Below are positions 13,837 to 21,068 of a DNA stretch of 33,284 nt, piece by piece. A program made the translations under genes and the position numbers. Under the pieces are notes generated by a model that saw only the letters and a list, made by a program, of their open reading frames with translations, had not been told where the DNA came from and did no database searches. This DNA is from JAZQUM01 sp045631305 (GTDB lineage: Bacteria > Bacillota > Clostridia > Oscillospirales > Oscillospiraceae): the NCBI GenBank assembly GCA_045631305.1, contig JAZQUM010000135.1, positions 1 through 33,284 on the forward strand. Reading direction: 5' to 3'. Within the stretch, counting starts at the first letter, position 1. Each line of letters opens with the position of its first letter.

Positions 13837-15798
13837 ATGGAAGTGATTTTGGCCCAGAGCGCAGGCTTTTGCTACGGTGTTAAGCGGGCGGTGGAGCTGG
13901 CGCAGGAAACTGCAGAAAACAACGACCGCGTTTTCATGCTGGGCAGCATCATCCACAACAAAAACGTGGTGGAGGATCTGCGAAGCAAGGGCGCGGTGGA
14001 AGTGAGCGATATTTCTTCTCTTCAGGCGGGGGACACGGTGATTATCCGTTCCCACGGGGAGAAAAGGGAAGTGCTCCAGGCGCTCCAAGCCAAGGGCGTT
14101 CGCTGCGTGAATGCCACCTGTCCCAATGTGGTGCGCATCCAGAATCTGGTGGCGCAGGCGCAGGAGGAAGGCCGACGCGCGGTGATCATCGGGGAAGCGC
14201 ATCATCCTGAGGTGATGGGTATTGCCAGCTGGGGAGAGGATGTTCTGATTTTCGGCGGGGCAGAGGAACTGGCGGTATGGCTGGATGAAGATGCGGCGCG
14301 GAAAGACCTGCCGCTCACTTTTGTCTGCCAGACCACCTGCATTCGTGAGCTTTGGGAAAATTCTTTAAAAATTATAAAAAAAGAGTGTACAAACGCGAAA
14401 ATCTTTGATACAATATGTAGTGCCACGCATAGGCGGCAGTCCGAAGCGGCTGATATTGCTGCAAGGGTTGACGCTATGGTCGTGGTCGGCGATCGTAAAA
14501 GCGCTAACACCAAACATTTGACGGAAATTTGTGGGAATAGTTGCCGTCGCGTCTTTCAGATCGAAAGCGCAGACGAGGTTACACAAGATTTTTTCATTGG
14601 TTGCTCTGTAGCGGGTCTTACGGCCGGCGCGTCCACGCCTGCGGGCATCATTAAGGAGGTATATGCAACCATGACTGAAGAAATCAAGACCCAGGAATTT
14701 TGCGAAGAAAGCTTCGCCGAAATGCTCGAAAAATCTTTTAAGACTTTAAATACAGGCGAAAAGGTTACCGGTATCGTCACCGCCATCAACGGCTCTGAAG
14801 TACTGGTAGATGTTGGCGCTAAGCAGGCAGCTTACATCAAGCTCAGCGAACTGAGCGATGACCCCAACGCTAAGCCCGAAGATATCGTCAAGGTTGGCGA
14901 TGAAATCGAAACCTACATCGTTCGCGTTAACGACGTTGAAGGTTATGCTGAACTGTCCAAGAAGCGTCTCGATGCCGTTAAGGTTTGGGAAAACATCGAA
15001 ACCGCTAAGGAAGAAAAGACCATCCTGGAAGGCGTTGTCACCGAAGAAAACAAGGGCGGCATCGTTGTTTCCGTTAAGGGCGTTCGCGTATTCGTTCCCG
15101 CTTCTCAGAGCGGTCTGCCCCGCGGCGCTGAAATGAGCAGCATGCTGAAGGAAAAGGTTCAGCTGCGTATTACCGAAGTTAACCGCGCTCGTCGTCGCGT
15201 TGTTGGCTCCATCCGTGCCGTACAGTTCGAAGCTCGTCAGGCTGCTCAGTCCGCAGTTTGGGATTCCATCGAAGAAGGCAAGCGTTACACCGGTACCGTT
15301 AAGTCCATGACTTCCTACGGTGTATTCGTTGACATCGGCGGCGTTGACGGTATGGTACATATCTCCGAACTCAGCTGGAGCCGTATCAAGAACCCCGCAG
15401 AAGTTGTTTCCGTTGGTGACACTCTGGAAGTTTACGTTATCAGCTTTGACGCTGAAAAGCGCAAGATCTCCCTGGGCGTTAAGGACCACGGCCAGGATCC
15501 CTGGAGCGTGTTCATGAACACCTACAAGGTTGACGATGTTGCTGAAGTTAAGATCGTTAAGCTCATGACCTTCGGCGCATTCGCTGAAGTCGTTCCCGGT
15601 GTTGATGGTCTCATCCACATCTCCCAGATCGCTGACAAGCGCATCGAAAAGCCCGCTGACGTTCTCTCCGAAGGCGAAGTTGTTCAGGCTAAGATCACCG
15701 CTGTTGACGAAGAAAAGAAGAAGATCTCCCTCAGCATCCGTGCTCTGCTGGCTCCCGCTGCTGAAGAAGCAGAAGAAGCTGCTGAAGACGCTGAATAA
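13837..15798 (+). CDS. ispH-rpsA: Fused HMBPP reductase (IspH) and 30S ribosomal protein S1
   Basis: One open frame of 653 residues joins two proteins, a fusion known in Clostridia. Residues 1-278 are IspH, the last MEP-pathway enzyme, which reduces HMBPP to IPP and DMAPP with a [4Fe-4S] cluster. Its ligands are Cys12, Cys95 and Cys194, and the acid Glu125 is in HHPEVMG. Residues 279-653 form an S1 protein with four S1/OB repeats at about 306-378, 394-460, 480-548 and 565-634, and an acidic tail. Codon use changes sharply at the junction: the S1 half has ribosomal-protein codons, the IspH half does not. A perfect AAGGAGG and an ATG (14671) at the junction, and a promoter-like site in ispH, suggest that S1 is also made on its own. 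Confidence 0.95.
   Translation: MEVILAQSAGFCYGVKRAVELAQETAENNDRVFMLGSIIHNKNVVEDLRSKGAVEVSDISSLQAGDTVIIRSHGEKREVLQALQAKGVRCVNATCPNVVRIQNLVAQAQEEGRRAVIIGEAHHPEVMGIASWGEDVLIFGGAEELAVWLDEDAARKDLPLTFVCQTTCIRELWENSLKIIKKECTNAKIFDTICSATHRRQSEAADIAARVDAMVVVGDRKSANTKHLTEICGNSCRRVFQIESADEVTQDFFIGCSVAGLTAGASTPAGIIKEVYATMTEEIKTQEFCEESFAEMLEKSFKTLNTGEKVTGIVTAINGSEVLVDVGAKQAAYIKLSELSDDPNAKPEDIVKVGDEIETYIVRVNDVEGYAELSKKRLDAVKVWENIETAKEEKTILEGVVTEENKGGIVVSVKGVRVFVPASQSGLPRGAEMSSMLKEKVQLRITEVNRARRRVVGSIRAVQFEARQAAQSAVWDSIEEGKRYTGTVKSMTSYGVFVDIGGVDGMVHISELSWSRIKNPAEVVSVGDTLEVYVISFDAEKRKISLGVKDHGQDPWSVFMNTYKVDDVAEVKIVKLMTFGAFAEVVPGVDGLIHISQIADKRIEKPADVLSEGEVVQAKITAVDEEKKKISLSIRALLAPAAEEAEEAAEDAE
14386..14414 (+). 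promoter_or_regulatory. Candidate internal promoter for rpsA inside ispH
   Basis: TGTACA at 14386-14391, a 17-base spacer and TACAAT at 14409-14414, with an extended-minus-10 TG at 14406-14407. A-tracts at 14367-14371 and 14376-14382 precede it like an UP element. The coding sequence here uses codons rare elsewhere in the gene (TTA, ATA, ACA, AGG), as if DNA signals constrain it. Confidence 0.55.
14653..14673 (+). promoter_or_regulatory. Internal ribosome binding site and start codon of rpsA
   Basis: AAGGAGGT at 14653-14660 is a perfect anti-Shine-Dalgarno match; the in-frame ATG at 14671 is 11 bases on and begins the S1 part (MTEEIKTQEF). A second ATG at 14663 opens a three-codon frame whose TGA (14672-14674) overlaps the rpsA ATG. 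Confidence 0.65.
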
Positions 15799-15808
15799 TC
15801 AGTTTTTT

Positions 15809-15841
15809 AAAAGGACAGGTCGAATGACCTGTCCTTTTTTT
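15809..15841 (+). terminator. Terminator of ispH-rpsA
   Basis: Perfect 13-bp stem (15809-15821 with 15826-15838), a GAAT loop and a run of T. It closes the long gene block that begins at 5994. Confidence 0.93.
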
Positions 15842-15911
15842 GCCCTCATACGACAAAAAGTTTTATAAAAACATAAGGGAAATGGGAGAATGTGTATCTT
15901 GCTCCAAAGCA

Positions 15912-15939
15912 TTGAAATTACTGGAATTTCTGTTATGAT
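15912..15939 (+). promoter_or_regulatory. Predicted promoter of but with an inverted repeat in the spacer
   Basis: TTGAAA at 15912-15917, a 16-base spacer and TATGAT at 15934-15939, with an extended-minus-10 TG at 15931-15932. The spacer holds GAAATT (15914-15919), five bases, and AATTTC (15925-15930), a possible operator overlapping the -35 box. Confidence 0.68.
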
Positions 15940-15984
15940 AAATTTATAACAAACTAATGAACTGTGCTATGGAGGCAATCACAT

Positions 15985-17328
15985 ATGAGCTACGCTGAGA
16001 TTTACCGTCAGAAACTCACCACTGCGGAAAACGCGGTGAAATGCGTCAAGAGCGGCGATTGGGTGGACTTTGGTTGGTGCACCGGTCATCCCCGTGTGCT
16101 GGACGAAGCTTTGGCTGCACGCGCCAATGAACTCTTTGATGTAAATGTTCGCGGCGGTATTTATCTTTGGACCCCCGCTATTTTCCAGGTAGAAAATCCT
16201 GCAGATCACTTTGTGTGGAACTCCTGGCACATGACGGGTATTGAGCGCAAGCACATGTCTACCGGCGCTGCTTTCTATAACCCCGTGCGCTACAGCGAAA
16301 TTCCCAGATATTACTATGAAAACGTGATCCCCGCCGATGTTGCTATGTTCCAGGTTTCCACCATGGATTCCGAAGGCTATTTCTCCTTCGGCCCCAACGG
16401 CAGCCACTTGAAGGCTGTTTGCGACAACAGCAAGAAGATCATTGTGGAAGTGAACCCTAACATGCCTCGCGTTTGCGGCAACGAAGCCAGCCGCATTCAT
16501 GTGAGCCAGGTGGATATGATCGTGGAAGGCCGCGGCGATGCTATGGGTATTCTGGCAGGCGGCGGCGCGCCCAGCGATGTGGATAAGGCTGTTGCTAAGC
16601 TGATCGTGGAAGAAATTCCCAACGGGGCATGCCTGCAGCTGGGTATCGGCGGTATGCCCAATACCGTAGGTTCCATGGTTGCTGATTCCGATCTGAAGAA
16701 TCTGGGCGTTCACACTGAAATGTACGTGGATGCTTACGTGGATATGGCTATGGCAGGCAAGATCGACGGCAGCAAGAAGAACATTGACCGCGGTCTGCAG
16801 GTTTATACCTTTGCAGCAGGTACCCAGAAGCTCTACGATTATATCAACGAAAATCCCGAATGCCAGACTATTCCCGTGGATTACACCAACGATGTGCGCG
16901 TGATCTCCGCCATCGATAACTTCATTTCCATCAACAACGCCGTAGATATCGACCTTTTCGGTCAGGTCAACGCAGAATCTGCAGGCACCCGCCACATCAG
17001 CGGTGCAGGCGGTCAGCTGGACTTCGTGCTGGGCGCATATCTTTCCAAGGGCGGTAAGAGCTTCATCTGCTGTTCCTCCGCTTTCAAGGCAAAGGATGGA
17101 ACTCTGAAGTCCCGCATTCGTCCCACTCTGGATAACGGCTCCATTGTTACTGATACCCGCGCAAACACCCACTATGTGGTCACCGAATACGGCAAGGTTT
17201 GCCTGAAGGGTCTTGCCACCTGGCAGAGAGCGGAAGCGCTCATCAGCATTGCGCATCCCGATTTCCGCGAAGAACTCATCGCCGAAGCGGAAAAGATGGG
17301 CATCTGGAGAAGAACCAACCGCAGATAA
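15985..17328 (+). CDS. but: Butyryl-CoA:acetate CoA-transferase
   Basis: Moves CoA from butyryl-CoA to acetate, giving butyrate and acetyl-CoA, the final step of butyrate formation in many gut Clostridia. The 447-residue product fits the 440-450 residues of this family (acetyl-CoA hydrolase/transferase superfamily). I recall very similar blocks in the Roseburia enzyme: VKSGDWVDFGWCTG, WNSWHMTGIERK, VDMIVEG, IPNGACLQLGIGGMPN and GAGGQLDF. The catalytic Glu is Glu245 in GVHTEMYVDA. GGAGG lies 9 bases before the ATG. It forms its own transcription unit with a good promoter and terminator. A 4-hydroxybutyrate or propionate CoA-transferase role is possible, since these families are close. Confidence 0.88.
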   Translation: MSYAEIYRQKLTTAENAVKCVKSGDWVDFGWCTGHPRVLDEALAARANELFDVNVRGGIYLWTPAIFQVENPADHFVWNSWHMTGIERKHMSTGAAFYNPVRYSEIPRYYYENVIPADVAMFQVSTMDSEGYFSFGPNGSHLKAVCDNSKKIIVEVNPNMPRVCGNEASRIHVSQVDMIVEGRGDAMGILAGGGAPSDVDKAVAKLIVEEIPNGACLQLGIGGMPNTVGSMVADSDLKNLGVHTEMYVDAYVDMAMAGKIDGSKKNIDRGLQVYTFAAGTQKLYDYINENPECQTIPVDYTNDVRVISAIDNFISINNAVDIDLFGQVNAESAGTRHISGAGGQLDFVLGAYLSKGGKSFICCSSAFKAKDGTLKSRIRPTLDNGSIVTDTRANTHYVVTEYGKVCLKGLATWQRAEALISIAHPDFREELIAEAEKMGIWRRTNRR

Positions 17329-17335
17329 GATTTTT

Positions 17336-17364
17336 AAAAGAGAGCACGCTTTGTGCTCTCTTTT
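17336..17364 (+). terminator. Terminator of but
   Basis: Perfect 12-bp stem (17336-17347 with 17353-17364) with a GCTTT loop; A-tract left, T-tract right. Confidence 0.9.
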
Positions 17365-17381
17365 GCTTTGCAGGAATGCCC

Positions 17382-17411
17382 TTGTGAAATCTGCGTAGGA
17401 TATGGTATAAT
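17382..17411 (+). promoter_or_regulatory. Predicted sigma-A promoter of ispD-ispF
   Basis: TTGTGA at 17382-17387, an 18-base spacer and perfect TATAAT at 17406-17411 with an extended-minus-10 TG at 17403-17404. The ispD start is 31 bases further on. Confidence 0.75.
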
Positions 17412-17442
17412 AAGATGAACTCCAAGCAAAGGAGAAGCGCTT

Positions 17443-18171
17443 ATGGCAGGTATTTTTCAAAAACTGAAAAAAGATCCTTATCCTTTCTGCACCGCGCTGG
17501 TGGCGGCTGCCGGCAGTTCCACCCGTATGGGGGAGGACAAGATGTTTGTGGAGGTGCAGGGCATTCCCGTGCTTGCGCGGACGCTGCAGGTGCTGCAGTG
17601 CAGCGAATCGGTCCGCGAGATCGTGATCGCCACCCGTGAGGATATGCTGGTGCAGGTAGCGGATCTCTGCAATACTTACGGTATTTTTAAGCCCGTGAAA
17701 GTGGTTGTGGGTGGCGCAAGCCGTGTGGAATCTGTTCTGAAGGCGGCCATGGAAGCAAATCCCCAGACGAAGCTCTTCGCTGTGCAGGATGGTGCCCGTC
17801 CGTTCATTACCCCTGCGCTTGTGAATGAAACGGTGAAAATGGCAGGAAAATGCGCTGCGGCAGCGCCTGCTATCCCCGTAAAAGACACGGTGAAAGTGGC
17901 GGAAAACCGCATTGTAAAGGAGACGCCTGACCGCAGAAATCTCTTCGCTGTGCAGACACCGCAGGTGTTTGACGCAGATTTGCTCAAGGCTGCACTGCAG
18001 TCGGCATTGGCGACAAAAGATGAATCTGTAACCGACGATTGTTCTGCAGTAGAGCGCATTGGCAAGGAAGTTTACTTGACAGAAGGTTTGGAAGAAAACA
18101 TCAAGATCACCACACCCTTTGACCTGATTCTGGCGGGGGCCATTGTGGATAAAAGGAGCGGCTCGGTATGA
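17443..18171 (+). CDS. ispD: 2-C-methyl-D-erythritol 4-phosphate cytidylyltransferase
   Basis: Third step of the MEP isoprenoid pathway: joins CTP and MEP to form CDP-ME. The 242-residue product has the nucleotide-binding start ALVAAAGSSTRMG (residues 18-30) with Lys in DKMFVEV. Next come GGASRVESV, the motif VQDGARPF, and IPVKDTVK, and near the end TDDCSAVERIG and NIKITTPFDL. About 15 residues precede the conserved start and include a basic KKLKKD; the ATG at 17443 is supported by AAAGGAGAAG six bases upstream. Its TGA overlaps the ispF ATG (ATGA), so the two are translationally coupled. The pathway's last enzyme, IspH, is encoded 2 kb upstream. Confidence 0.96.
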   Translation: MAGIFQKLKKDPYPFCTALVAAAGSSTRMGEDKMFVEVQGIPVLARTLQVLQCSESVREIVIATREDMLVQVADLCNTYGIFKPVKVVVGGASRVESVLKAAMEANPQTKLFAVQDGARPFITPALVNETVKMAGKCAAAAPAIPVKDTVKVAENRIVKETPDRRNLFAVQTPQVFDADLLKAALQSALATKDESVTDDCSAVERIGKEVYLTEGLEENIKITTPFDLILAGAIVDKRSGSV

Positions 18172-18650
18172 CAAAGCTTCGCATTGGACAAGGTTATGAT
18201 GTGCACCGTTTGGTGGAGGGAAGAGACCTGATTTTGGGCGGCGTGAAGGTGCCCTATGAGAAAGGTCTTCTGGGTCATTCGGATGCGGATGTGCTGCTCC
18301 ATGCCATTATGGATGCGCTTTTGGGCGCGGCAGCCATCGGGGATATCGGCAAGCTGTTTCCTGACAGCGACCCCGCTTTTAAAGGTGCTTCCAGCGTGAA
18401 GCTGCTGCAGGAAGTGGGCAAGAGACTTGCAGATGCAGGCTATGCCGTGGTCAATGTGGATGCCACGTTGGTTGCCCAGGCACCCAAGGTTTCGCCCTTT
18501 ACCGAAACCATGCGGGAAAATACGGCCCGCGCGCTGGGCATTGCAAAAGAGCAGGTGAATATCAAAGCAACCACCGAAGAGCGCCTTGGTTTTACCGGGG
18601 ACGGTTCCGGCATGGCGGCGCAGGCCATTGCTCTTTTAGAGAAAGAATAA
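18168..18650 (+). CDS. ispF: 2-C-methyl-D-erythritol 2,4-cyclodiphosphate synthase
   Basis: Cyclises CDP-ME 2-phosphate to MEcPP, releasing CMP, as a homotrimer with zinc and magnesium. The 160-residue product is full length. The start has RIGQGYDVHRL, giving the zinc ligands Asp and His. GHSDADVLLHAIMDALLGAA follows (third ligand His), then GDIGKLFPDSDPAFKGASS, and the end has IKATTEERLGFTGDGSGMAAQAI. It overlaps ispD by 4 bases. IspE, the enzyme between IspD and IspF, is not in this window. Confidence 0.97.
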   Translation: MTKLRIGQGYDVHRLVEGRDLILGGVKVPYEKGLLGHSDADVLLHAIMDALLGAAAIGDIGKLFPDSDPAFKGASSVKLLQEVGKRLADAGYAVVNVDATLVAQAPKVSPFTETMRENTARALGIAKEQVNIKATTEERLGFTGDGSGMAAQAIALLEKE

Positions 18651-18657
18651 AGAAGCG

Positions 18658-18689
18658 AAAAGCAGGTGTTGGGAACACCTGCTTTTTTT
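18658..18689 (+). terminator. Terminator of ispD-ispF
   Basis: Perfect 13-bp stem (18658-18670 with 18674-18686) with a GGG loop and a T7 tail, 7 bases after the ispF stop. Confidence 0.92.
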
Positions 18690-18720
18690 GCGCCATAAAA
18701 TAGTGGCGGAGGGAGATATC

Positions 18721-18981
18721 ATGGATTATATCTGGATGACCGCAAGGTCATTGACACAAGCACAAAAGATGGTCCGCACGTTGGAAAGCGCCGCTATCGG
18801 TGCAGTGCTGCTAAGAGCCCGGGGGGCTGCTGCGGCAAAAGGCTGCGGCTATATGGTGGGCATAAAAAAACAGCAGGAAGAAAAGGCGCGGCAAACCCTG
18901 CGCGCAGTGGGAATCGTGCCGCAAAGAGTGTTTTCCGGGCAGGAAGCGACAGGGTGGGGAACGGAACATGATCTATTTTGA
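18721..18981 (+). CDS. DUF3343 protein, putative Se/S carrier-like
   Basis: A small protein of 86 residues that fits DUF3343, a family described as putative selenium/sulfur carriers and often encoded beside a class V aminotransferase. The visible pattern is a short N-terminal strand (YIWMTARSLTQAQKMVRTLE), a middle segment ending at RARGAAAAKGCGYMVGI with a single Cys, and a helix with EEKARQTLRAVGI. GGAGGGAG lies 5 bases before the ATG. The gene overlaps the following cysteine desulfurase gene by 14 bases, so the two are translated together. No selD or yedF is in the window. No clear promoter was found in the short gap after the ispF terminator. Confidence 0.72.
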   Translation: MDYIWMTARSLTQAQKMVRTLESAAIGAVLLRARGAAAAKGCGYMVGIKKQQEEKARQTLRAVGIVPQRVFSGQEATGWGTEHDLF

Positions 18982-20098
18982 CAGTGCCGCTACTTCCTTT
19001 CAAAAGCCTGCAGCCGTAAGACGGGCGGTGTTTCATGCCATGGAGAACATGAGTTCTCCTGCCCGCGGGGATTATCTGCCTGCCAGACGGGCGGCGGAGA
19101 CACTTTATCGCTGCCGTGAGGAAGCTGCTGCATTCTTCGGAGCGGATGATGTGGAAAATGTTGTTTTTACCTGCAATGCGACCCATGGGCTGAACATTGC
19201 CATCCGCAGTCTTGTAAGAGACGGGGATCGGGTGGTGATTTCAGGCTATGAGCACAATGCAGTGACGCGGTGTCTGGCATCTTTTGAAAACTTGGAGGTG
19301 GCTGTTGCCAAGGCGCCTCTTTTTGATAGAACTATCATGGCGGAAAGCTTTGAACACCTGATCACAAAAGACACAGCAGCGGTGATCTGCACCCATGTTT
19401 CCAATGTTTTCGGATTTGTGCTGCCTGTAGAGCGAGTTGCGGAGATCTGTGCAATGCGGGGTGTTCCGCTGGTTGTAGATGCATCCCAATCGGCCGGAAG
19501 TATAGCGGTGGATGCGAAAAAATGGCAGGCGGCATTCGTTGCTGCGCCGGGGCACAAGGGACTTTTGGGCCCTCAGGGAACAGGAGTTTTGGTTTGCGGT
19601 CGGGAGACAAAACCCCTTCTTTACGGCGGAACCGGCTCGGAATCGCTGCGGCAGGAAATGCCTGCCTTTTTGCCTGACAGACTTGAGGCGGGAACCCACA
19701 ATGTGCCCGGGATTGCGGGCTTGCTGGAAGGCATGCGCTATATAAAGGGGATTGGATTTACAGCTATTGAAAATAAAAAGAAAAGACTGCTTGAACAATG
19801 GGCGAATGAGCTGCAAAATTTGCCGCACTGCCATCTTTTTCTTCCGTCGCAGGAGCAGTGCTGCAGCGGTGTGGTATCAGCAGTTTTTAACGGGATTTCT
19901 TCGGAGGAGATGGCAGGAGAACTCTCGCGGCGAGGGATCGCCGTGCGGGCGGGATACCATTGTGCGCCCCTTGCCCATGATACGGCAGGCACCCTGGAAA
20001 GCGGCACGGTGCGCTTTAGTTTTTCCCTTTTCAACACGCCAGGAGAGATAGCACGGGGGAGTGAAGCGGTGCGGGATATTTTGTTACGCAGACGTTAA
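18968..20098 (+). CDS. Class V aminotransferase, cysteine desulfurase family
   Basis: PLP-dependent enzyme likely to take sulfur from cysteine or selenium from selenocysteine. The 376-residue product starts IYFDSAATSFQKP. It has the PLP-contacting His in THGLN and the aspartate in VVDASQSAG, with the Schiff-base Lys197 in PGHKGLLGPQGTG. The persulfide Cys332 is in RAGYHCAPLAH, and GTVRFSFSLFNTPGE follows. The Cys position and the GHKGLLGPQGTG block are those of the CsdA/SufS-like subgroup near DUF3343 rather than housekeeping IscS. The overlap with the DUF3343 gene suggests that protein receives the sulfur or selenium. No IscU or SufU scaffold gene is adjacent. Confidence 0.9.
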   Translation: MIYFDSAATSFQKPAAVRRAVFHAMENMSSPARGDYLPARRAAETLYRCREEAAAFFGADDVENVVFTCNATHGLNIAIRSLVRDGDRVVISGYEHNAVTRCLASFENLEVAVAKAPLFDRTIMAESFEHLITKDTAAVICTHVSNVFGFVLPVERVAEICAMRGVPLVVDASQSAGSIAVDAKKWQAAFVAAPGHKGLLGPQGTGVLVCGRETKPLLYGGTGSESLRQEMPAFLPDRLEAGTHNVPGIAGLLEGMRYIKGIGFTAIENKKKRLLEQWANELQNLPHCHLFLPSQEQCCSGVVSAVFNGISSEEMAGELSRRGIAVRAGYHCAPLAHDTAGTLESGTVRFSFSLFNTPGEIARGSEAVRDILLRRR

Positions 20099-20114
20099 TT
20101 TCCGCCTCTAAGCC

Positions 20115-20143
20115 TTGCAATTATTCGGTATTTTTTATATAAT
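20115..20143 (+). promoter_or_regulatory. Predicted sigma-A promoter of cdaA
   Basis: TTGCAA at 20115-20120, a 17-base spacer and perfect TATAAT at 20138-20143. The cdaA ATG is 31 bases further on. No terminator is visible between the desulfurase gene and this promoter. Confidence 0.8.
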
Positions 20144-20174
20144 AGGTAAGAATAATTACATGGAGTGTTGAGGC

Positions 20175-21068
20175 ATGGAAATTTTATCCAATCTGTTTGC
20201 CAACGCGGGCCGATATCTTCTCTTGATCCGTGTTACGGACCTGCTTGATATCGCCATTCTTGCATATTTGATCTATCACCTTATGGGACTGGTGCGCAAT
20301 ACCAAAGCCACCAGTCTCCTGAAGGGTGTCGGCGTTTTTTTTGTGGTTTTGCTGCTGAGTGATTTTTTGCAGCTGCATGCCATCAACTATCTGCTGCGCC
20401 ACATGGTGGAATGGGGCGTTCTGGCGCTGATCATTCTTTTCCAGCCTGAGATCCGTCGCATTTTGGAGCAGGTGGGCAGCAAGAAATATGGGCTTTCCAG
20501 TCTGTTCTCCAAAGAGCAGGTGGTAGGCGGTATGGAAAACGTCATCAGCCAGACGGTGATGGCCTGTGCGGAAATGAGCAAGACCCGCACGGGTATGCTG
20601 ATTGTTTTTGAGCGCGAGATGAAGCTGGACGATCTTGTTCGCAGCGGTACGGTGCTCAATGCCAACGTTTCTGCCGAGCTTTTGAAAAATATCTTCTTCC
20701 TGAAAGCGCCGCTTCACGATGGTGCGGTTATCGTGCGTGATGGACGGATTTTGGCGGCCGGCTGTGTGCTGCCCCTTTCCAAGAATGTGAATCTCAGCCG
20801 TGAACTTGGCACAAGACATCGCGCAGGCATCGGTATGAGTGAAAACTCTGATGCGGTGGTGGTGATCGTTTCTGAGGAAACGGGTTCTGTTTCCGTGGCT
20901 ATCGGCGGCATGCTCAAGCGCCATCTGCTGCCTGAAACTCTGGATTATCTTCTGCGCAACGAACTTTTGCCCCAGGAAGACGATGAGGACGAAAAGAACA
21001 AGTTCAACCTGCTTGGTTTGCTCAAGCTGAAGAAGAACGGAGCTGACGATGAAAATGAAGATAAATAA
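20175..21068 (+). CDS. cdaA: Diadenylate cyclase CdaA
   Basis: Membrane-bound enzyme that makes c-di-AMP from two ATP; c-di-AMP controls potassium and osmolyte balance. The 297-residue product has three membrane helices at about residues 13-37, 50-70 and 78-92, then the DAC domain. The catalytic motifs are DGA at 182-184 (APLHDGAVIV) and RHR at 214-216 (LGTRHRAGIG). The C-terminus is charged (EDDEDEKN and KLKKNGADDENED). The start follows TTGAGG. It overlaps cdaR by 20 bases. The usual third gene, glmM, is missing from this cluster. Confidence 0.96.
   Translation: MEILSNLFANAGRYLLLIRVTDLLDIAILAYLIYHLMGLVRNTKATSLLKGVGVFFVVLLLSDFLQLHAINYLLRHMVEWGVLALIILFQPEIRRILEQVGSKKYGLSSLFSKEQVVGGMENVISQTVMACAEMSKTRTGMLIVFEREMKLDDLVRSGTVLNANVSAELLKNIFFLKAPLHDGAVIVRDGRILAAGCVLPLSKNVNLSRELGTRHRAGIGMSENSDAVVVIVSEETGSVSVAIGGMLKRHLLPETLDYLLRNELLPQEDDEDEKNKFNLLGLLKLKKNGADDENEDK

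Noticed and set aside
15979..18174. A 731-codon open frame on the minus strand across but and ispD
   Set aside because: It lies antisense to two well-recognised genes, crosses their terminator and promoter, and resembles no family. It is a by-product of codon bias in the plus-strand genes.
18669..18701. A promoter for the DUF3343 gene using TTGGGA and TAAAAT
   Set aside because: The spacer would be 21 bases and the -35 box lies in the loop of the ispF terminator; too weak to call.
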